A stretch of 64,000 nucleotides of DNA from Chelydra serpentina (Eukaryota; Chordata; Testudines; Chelydridae): contig JBAIAC010000631.1 in the NCBI GenBank assembly GCA_037349315.1, positions 1-64,000 on the forward strand, written 5' to 3'. This document shows positions 57,064 through 64,000 of this stretch, one piece after another. How positions within the stretch are numbered: position 1 is the stretch's first letter; every line of letters starts with the position of its first letter. The notes under the pieces are model-generated. The model was not told the origin of the DNA, searched no databases, and saw only the letters and a program-made list of their open reading frames with translations. Both the position numbers and the translations under genes were made by a program.

Positions 57064-59201
57064 ATCTGTTCCACAAGCTCAGCAGTACAGCTAAATAGCT
57101 TTTGGGAGAGGTTTCCAGGAGAAATTTGGCACTAGCAGGGAACAGGATTGAAATGCTCATTTAAGTATTAATGACTTACCGATACCTACCAAAAGCCCAG
57201 CAATGCATGATGCATGGCTTATGGAGGACGTTTCCATGCGAAATGTTGAATTCGTAATAAAGATTCTTTGAATGCTCATTGTGAGGAATTTTCAGGAAGG
57301 AATGTCTACCAAAAGTGCATCATTAAATCTAAATTGCTTTACGAGGAAGAGTCCAGGAGAAATTTGGCACTATCTAACAGAATTGAAATCCTCATTGTAA
57401 GGAATTTTCACGAATCCATCTGTACCAAAAGCCCACCATTGAATCATAATGGATTGTGGAGGAGGAATACATATGAAATTTGGCATTAGCAAGGAACAGG
57501 ATTGAAAAGCTCTTTGTATTTATATTTTACAAATCCATCTGAACGAAGAGCCCAGCAGTGCATCATAATGACTTTTCGAAGATGATTCCACGAGAAATTT
57601 GGCAGTGGCAGTGAACAGGATTGACTTGTTCGTAGTGAGGTATTCTCACGAACAGAACTGTACCAAAAACGCTGTAGTACATCTATTTCACAAACCCTAC
57701 CGTACCAAAACCCCAGCACTGCATCATCATGGTTTTTGGAAGAGGATTCCAGGCGAAAATTGGCACTAGCAGTGAACAGGATTGAATTGTTCAATGTGAG
57801 GAACTCTCACGAACGGAGATGTACCAAATGCCCACCAGTGCATCATAATGGCTTGTGGAGGAGGATGCCATGAATAATTTGGAGCTGGTTTAAGAGGATT
57901 GAAATGCTCATTGTAAGGAATTTACACTAATCGGATCTCTACCAAAAAACCTGCATTACATCGAAATGACTTTTGAAAGAGGATTCCAGGAGAAATTTGG
58001 CATTTGCAGTGAACAGGATTTAATTGTACATTGTCAGGGTTTCTCACTAACCGAACTGTACCAAAAGCCCTGTAGAACATATAAATAGCTTTTGGAGGTG
58101 TATTCCAGGAGAAATTTGAAATTCGTAGTGAACAGGATTGAATTGTTCTTTGTGAGGTATTCTCACAAACGGATCTGTACCAAAATCGCAGCAGTACATT
58201 CAAAGAGCTTTTGGAGGAGGATTCCAAGAGATAGTTGGCACTAGCACTGAACAGGATTGAAATGCTCATTGCAAGGAATTTTCACATACCGATCTGTACT
58301 AATACCACAGCAGTGCATCTTCATGGCTTTTTCATGAGGATTCCATGATTAATTTGGCACTCCTTGAACAGGATTGAAATGCTCATTATGAGGAATTTTC
58401 ACTAACTGATCTCTACCAAAAGACCGGCAGAACAATCTAAAGAGATTTTGGAGGAGGTTTCCTGGAGAAATATGGCATTATCTGCGAAAGAATTGAAAGG
58501 CTCATTGTAAGGAATTTTTACGAATCCAACATTACCTAAAGCCCAGCAGTGCATCATAATGGCTTTTTGGCAGAGGATTGCACTAGAGATTATGCAGTAG
58601 CAGTGAACAGGTTTTAATTGGTCATTGTGAGTTATTTCTACTAATCCATCACTGTTGAAAGCCCAGCAGTGCAGCATAAGGGTATTTCGAAAAGGATTTC
58701 AGGAGAAATTTGGCTGTAGCATTGAACAGGATTAAATTGCTCATTTTAAGTATTTATGACAAACTGATCTGTACCAAAAGCCCAGCAACTCATCATCATA
58801 CCTTTTGGAAGATAATTCCTAGAGACATTTGGCAGTAGCAGTGAACAGGATTGAATTGTTCATTGCGAGGTATTCTCACGAACGGATCTGTACCAAAAGC
58901 CGACCAAAGCATCATAATGGCATGTGGAGGAGGATTCTCTGAGAAATTTGGCATTGGAGTGGACAGGAATTAAATGCACATTGTAAGTTATTTCTACTAA
59001 TCCATGACTTTCGAAAGCCCAGCAGTGCAGCATTAATGGCTCTTGGAATAGGATTTCAGGGGAAAATTGGTTGTAGCAGCGAACAAAATTGAAATGCTAA
59101 TTGTGAGAAAATTTCTGGAATTTCTAGCACTGAAAAGGATTGAAAAGCTCATTTCAAGTATTTTTCACTAAACGATCTGAATTGCGCAGCAATTCATCAG
59201 C
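57064..59201 (+). repeat. ~119-bp satellite, third block
   Basis: About 18 monomers of the same satellite as 8911-14856. The right part (about 58100-59201) is the left arm of a long inverted repeat with 61811-62960. Confidence 0.92.
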
Positions 59202-61810
59202 ATCACCCTCTCCCTCACCACCACCCCAACCCCCACCCCCACCCTAAACCTCACCCCACCCTAACCCCCACCCCCACAATCACCTTCACCCTCACCAGCA
59301 CCCCCATCCTCACACTCATCCTTACCCTAACCCCCACCCTCACCCTAATCCGCACCCCCACCCTCACGCCCTCCCCCAGCCTCACACACACCCTCACCCA
59401 CACACCCACCGCCATCCCCACCCTCACCGACACCCTCACCCTCACCCCCACACTCACCCTCAACCCCAAATCCAACCCCACCCTCACCTGAACACTCACC
59501 CTTTCCCTAACCCCCACCCTCACCCTCACCATCTACTTCAGCTTCACCCCCACCCCCACCGCCCACTCCCAGCCTCACCTGCACCCTCACGCTAACCCCC
59601 ACCCCCTCCCTCACCCTCACCTGGGTTGAGGCTGAGGATTAGGGCGAGGGAGAGGGTGAGCATGAGGGTGGGGGAGTGTTGGGGGAGTGTTGGGGGGGTG
59701 AGGGTGGGGGTGAGGATGAGGGTGAGGGTGGGGGTAGGGGTGAAAGTGAGGGTGAGGGTGGGTGTCGGGCTTAGGGTGAGGGTGATGGTGGGGTTGGGGT
59801 TGGGGGTGAGGGTTAGGGTGGGGGTGAGGCTGAGGGTGAGGGTGAGGGTGGGGTTAGGCTGAGGTGGGGGTGGGGGTGGGGGTGAGGGTGAGGGTGGGCG
59901 TGGGGTGGGGGGATTGTGTGGGTGAGGGAGAGGGTGTGGGTGGGGGTGGGGGTGAGAATGAGGGTGAGGATGAGGGTGAATGTGTGGGTGTGGGTGAGGG
60001 TGAGTTTGGGGTTGGGGTGGAGGTGAGGGTGAGGGTGTGGATGAGGGTGGGGGTGAGGGTGGGGTGGGGGTTAGGGTCAGGTTGGGGGTGGGGGTGAGGG
60101 TGGGGGTGAGGGTGAGGGTGGGGTTGGGGGTTGGGGTGGGGGTGAGGGTGTGGGTGAGTGTGGGGGTGGGGGTGAGAGTGAGAGTGGTAGTGGGGTTGAG
60201 GGTGAGGGTAGGGTTGGAGACGGTTTGGGGGTGAGGTAGGTGTGAGGGTGAAGGTGAGGGTGGGAGTGGGGGTGGGGGTGATGGTAGGCGTGGGGGTGAG
60301 GGTGTGGGTTAGGGTGAGGGTGAGGATGGGTGTGGGGGTGGGGGGGAGGATGAGTGTGGGGGTGGGGGTGGTGGTGAGGGTGAGGGTGAAGATGAGGGTG
60401 GGGGTGGGGGTGGGAGTGAGGGTGGGGGTGAAGGTGAGGTTGACGGTGAGGTTGGGGGTGGGGGCGAGGGTCATGGTAGGGGTGGATGTGGGGCTGACGG
60501 TGAGGCTGAGGGTGGTGGTGGGGGTGGGGTTTAGGGTGAGTTTGAAGGTGATGGTTGGGGGTGGGGGTTGGGGTGAGGGAGAGGTTGGGGTGAGGGTGAG
60601 GGTGGGCGTGGGGTTTAGGGTGAGGGTTAGGGTTAGGGTGGGGGTGAGGGTTGTGGTGGGGGTGAGGGTGAGGGTGGGGGTGGGCATGGGGGTGAGGGTG
60701 AAGGTGAGGCTGAAGATGAGCGTGGGTGTGGGGGTGAGCGTAGGCGTGAGGGTGCGGGTGAGTGTGGGGGTGGGGGTGGGGGTGAGGATGAGGGTGCGGG
60801 TGGGGGTGGGGGTGGAGTGAAGGTGAGGGTGAGGGTGGGGGTGGGGGTGCGGGTGAGGGTGATGGTGAAGATGAGGGTGGGGGTGGGAGTGAGGGTGAAG
60901 GTGGATGGTCAGGGTGGGGGGTGAGGGTCAGGGTGAGGGTGAGTTTGGGCGTGGGGGTGAGGGTGAGGGTGAGGGTGTGGGTGAGGGTGAGGGGGGGGAT
61001 GGGCGTGCGGGTGGGGGTTAGGGTGAGGGTGGCAGTGGGGTTTTGGTGAGGGTGGAGGTGCGCGTGGGGGTTGGGGAGGGGGTGAAGATGAGGTTGGGGG
61101 TGGGGTGAGGGTTAGGGTCAGGCTTGGGGTGGATGTGGGTTTGAGGGTGAGGGTGAGGGTCATAGTTGGGGGTGAGGGTGAGCGTGGGGCTTAGGGTGAG
61201 GGTGAGGTTGGGGTGGGGGTAGGGGATTGCGTCAGGGTGAGGATGGGGTGGGGTTAGGGTGAGGGTGAGGGTTAGGATCGGTGTTGGGGTTGGGGTGGTG
61301 GTGAGTGTGAGAATGGGGGTGGCGGTGAGGGTGGTGGTGCAGGTGAGGGTGCGGGTGAGGATAATGGTGAGGGTGAGGTTGTGGGTGGGGGTTGGGGTTA
61401 GGGTGAGGGTGGGGGTGGGGGTTAAGGTGAGGATTAGGGTGGGGGTGGGGGTTGGGGTGGTGGTGACGGTGAGGTTGAGGGTGAGGGTGGGGTTGGCGGT
61501 TGGGGCGAGGGTGAAGTTGTGGGTGGGGGTGACTTTGAGGGTAAGGGTTGGTGTGGGGGTGACTGTGGGGGTGGGGTTTGGGAAAGGGTGATGGTGAGTG
61601 TGGGTGTGGGTGTGTGGTTGGGGGTGAGGGTGAGGGTGGGTGTGGGAGTTGGGTTGAGGGTGAGGATGAGGGTGAGGGTGAAGGTGGGATTGAGGGTGAA
61701 GGTGAGGGTTTGGGGTGTGGTTGGGGGGTGGAGTTAGGGTGAGGGTGGGGGTTGGGGGTGGGGGTGGGGGTGGGGTGGAGGGTGAGGGTTTCGGGTTAGG
61801 ATTAGGGTGA
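59202..61810 (+). repeat. Minisatellite spacer: C-rich, then G-rich
   Basis: C-rich to 59621, then G-rich to 61810. The outer ends mirror each other: AGCAATTCATCAGCATCACC at the left edge and its reverse complement at the right edge. Confidence 0.92.
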
Positions 61811-62960
61811 TGCTGATGAATTGCTGGGCTTTTGGTACAGATCGGTTAGTCAAAAATACTGAAAATGAATATTTCAATCCCGTTCACTGCAAATTCCAAA
61901 TTTTTCCTGGAATCCTCTTTCAAACGCCAGTTTGATGTGCTGCTGCGGGGGGTGGGATAGCTCAGTGGTTTGAGCTTTGGCCTGCTAAACCCAGGCTTGT
62001 GAGCTCAATCTTTGAGGGGGCCATTTAGGGATCTCCGCAAAAATTGGGGATTGGTCCTGCTTTGAGCAGGGGGTTGGACTAGATGACCTCCTAAGGTCCC
62101 TTCCAACCCTCATATTCTATGATTCTATGATTCTTGTACACATTGGTTCAAGAAAATTCCTCACAATGAGCATTTCAATTTTGTTCGCTGCTACAATCAA
62201 TTTTCACCTTTAATCCTATTCCAAAAGCCATTATGCTGCACTGCTGGGTTTTCGACAGTGATGGATTAGTAAATATTCCTTACAATGTGCATTTAATTCC
62301 TCTCCACTCCAATGCCAAATTTCTCAGGGAATCCTCCTCCACATGCCATTATGATGCACTGTTGGGCTTCAGGTAATGCTGGATTCGTGAAAATTCCTTA
62401 CACTGAGCCTTTCAATTCTATCACAGCTTGTGCCATATTTCTCCAGGAAACCTCCTCCAAAAGCTCTTTAGATTGTTCTGCCAGTCTTTTGATAGAGATC
62501 AGTTTATGAAAATTCCTCACAATGAGCAGTTCAATTCTGTTCACTGCTACAGACAAATTTCACCTGGAATCCTCCTCCAAAAGCCATTATGCTGCAGTGG
62601 TTGGCTTTTCGTACAGATCCATTCGTGAGAATACCTCGCAATGAACTTTTCAATCCTGTTCAAATTTCTCCTGAAATCCTATTCGAAAAGCCATTATGCT
62701 GCACTGCTGGGCTATAGACAGTGATGGATTAGTAAAAATAACTCACCATGACCAATTAAAACCTGTTCACTGCTACTGCAAAATTTCTCCTGCAATCCTA
62801 TTTCAAAAAGCCTTTATGATGCACTGCTGGGCTTTAGGTAACGCTGGATTCGTGAAAACTTCCTTACAATGAGCCTTTCAATTCTATCACAGCTAGTGCC
62901 ATATTTCTCCGGGAAACCTCCTCCAAAAGCTCTTTAGATTGTTCTGCCAGTCTTTTGGTA
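61811..62960 (-). repeat. ~119-bp satellite, inverted block
   Basis: Same monomer read on the minus strand, interrupted by the SINE at 61946-62134. It is the right arm of the long inverted repeat. Confidence 0.92.
61946..62134 (+). mobile_element. Turtle tRNA-derived SINE in inverted 119-bp satellite
   Basis: Plus-strand copy with A box (TAGCTCAGTGG, about 61957-61967), a slightly diverged B box, and CR1-like tail ending GATTCTATGATTCTT. It splits a satellite monomer. The opposite arm of the surrounding inverted repeat (58-59 kb) has no SINE, so the insertion postdates the inverted duplication. Confidence 0.92.
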
Positions 62961-63868
62961 GGGGTGGGGGTGGGGGAGAGGGTGAGGGTGAGGGTTAGGG
63001 TGAGGGTGAGAGTGAGGGTGGGTGCTGGGTTTAGGGTGAGGGTGGTGGTGGTGGTGAGGGTGAGGGTGAGGGTGGGTGTGGGGGTGTGAGTGAGGGTGAG
63101 GGATTGGAGTGGGGGTGGGGGAGGGTTAGCGTAACGGTGGGGGTGGGGTGGGGTTGTGCGTGGGTGTGAGTTTGGGTTTCAGGGTGAGGGGGAGTTTGAT
63201 TGCGGGGGTTGGCGTAAGGGTGAGGGTGAGGGTGAAGTTGGGTGCGGGGTTGGGGGAGGGCGTGAGGGTGATGGTGAGGGTGGGGTTTGGGGTGAGGGTG
63301 AGGTTGGGGGTGGGGTTGGCGGTTGGGGTGAGGGTGATGTTGAGGATGAGGGTTAGGGATAGGGTGAGTGTGAGAGTGAGGGTGAGGGTGAGAGTGAGGG
63401 TGAGGGTTGGGGTGAGGGAGTGGTTGAGGGTGAGGGTGAGTGTGGGGGTGGTGGTGAGCGTGAGGGTGGGGTTGAGAGTGAGGTTTAGCATTACGGTGAG
63501 GGTGTGGGTGAGGGTGAGGGTGGGGGTGGGGGTGGTGTTTGGGGTTGGGTTGAGGGTGAGGGTAGGGGTGGGAGTGTGGGTGGGGGTGAGGGTGTGGATC
63601 AGGATGAGGTGGAGGGTAAAGGTTAGGTTTAGGGTTAGGATTAAAGTTTGGGGGTAGGGTGAGGGTGAGGGTAGGGGTGTGAGTGGGGGTGAGGGTGTGG
63701 GTGAGGGTGAGGGTGGGGGTGTGGATGGGGATGAGGGTGAGGGTGGGGATCAGGATGAGGGGGAGGGTACAGTTTAGCGTTAGGATTCAATTTTGGGGGA
63801 AGGGTGATGGTGTGGGTGCGGTTGGGGTGGGAGTTATGGTGAGGGTGAGGTTGGGGTGGGGGTGGGGG
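62961..63868 (+). repeat. GGGTGA minisatellite
   Basis: G-rich block, abutting the LTR-like element at the window edge. Confidence 0.94.
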
Positions 63869-64000
63869 TGTCACGGAGTGTGGGGGAGTCAGGTCCTGCA
63901 CCCCTCTTCCCAGTATTCAATGTGACTCTCAGCCAGCCAGTAGAACAGAAGGTTTATTAGCGTTGTCAGGAAAGAGTCCAAACAGAGATTGTAAGTATGA
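63869..64000 (-). mobile_element. LTR-like element, 3' part, cut by window edge
   Basis: The reverse complement ends ...CACTCCGTGACA and contains CCTTCTGTTCTACTGGCTGG, matching the end of the 480-bp element. On the minus strand an AATAAA signal lies at 63953-63958, just before the shared stretch, supporting an LTR. The rest is beyond the window. Confidence 0.7.

Noticed and set aside
61946..62020. Functional tRNA gene
   Set aside because: The A and B boxes belong to the SINE head. The body continues into the SINE-specific and CR1-like tail, and two more copies share it.
1..64000. CRISPR array
   Set aside because: Repeats are contiguous or degenerate with no repeat-spacer regularity, and the genome is eukaryotic.

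Overview
The window reads as repeat-rich, heterochromatic or subtelomeric-type DNA from a vertebrate, most likely a cryptodiran turtle. The turtle call rests on three copies of a tRNA-derived SINE with a CR1-like 3' tail (28598-28768, 45590-45778, 61946-62134) of the tortoise Pol III / CRY type. I see no ordinary host gene, rRNA or stand-alone tRNA. The only credible protein-coding sequence belongs to retroelements.

Layout. About two thirds of the window is a degenerate 6-bp-based minisatellite (GGGTGA on one strand, CCCTCA on the other; a variant of the telomeric repeat TTAGGG). Its G-rich strand flips many times, at about 1042, 1957, 3491, 4386, 5474, 5620, 7040, 16154, 33330, 34221, 35131, 46690, 55250, 56447 and 59621. 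A short tract at 14857-15200 is closer to true telomeric CCCTAA. Four blocks of an AT-richer satellite with a monomer of about 119 bp interrupt the minisatellite (8911-14856; 35759-36880, itself split; 57064-59201; 61811-62960 inverted). A GC-rich array with a unit of about 39 bp fills 46728-54960. It carries copies and fragments of a 480-bp LTR-like element that were amplified together with the array. The same family reappears, inverted, at the right edge (63869-64000).

The centrepiece is a complete LTR retrotransposon at 39274-46488: 5' LTR, putative primer binding site, gag with protease, pol, polypurine tract, 3' LTR and a 5-bp target duplication (gcggg). Its pol encodes integrase BEFORE reverse transcriptase and RNase H. 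That order is typical of Ty1/copia, but the domains are Ty3/gypsy-like, which is the hallmark of the Gmr1 group. Its Gag capsid region resembles the SCAN domain of vertebrate zinc-finger proteins. The copy carries several small frame lesions in pol and is probably dead. A related, 5'-truncated and internally deleted copy lies at 22265-25157.

Higher-order structure. Many kilobase-scale blocks are paralogous within the window: 2.3-2.45-kb units at the left end with another copy near 32.7-34.2 kb; 6.2-7.0 kb matching 28.8-29.7 kb; 19.65-22.0 kb matching 36.9-38.5 kb; and 7.9-8.2 kb, which looks like an empty-site paralogue of the retrotransposon's flanks. The stretch 58-63 kb is a long inverted repeat. 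The region has evolved by repeated segmental duplication, inversion and retroelement insertion. All repeat relations were read by eye, without alignment software.
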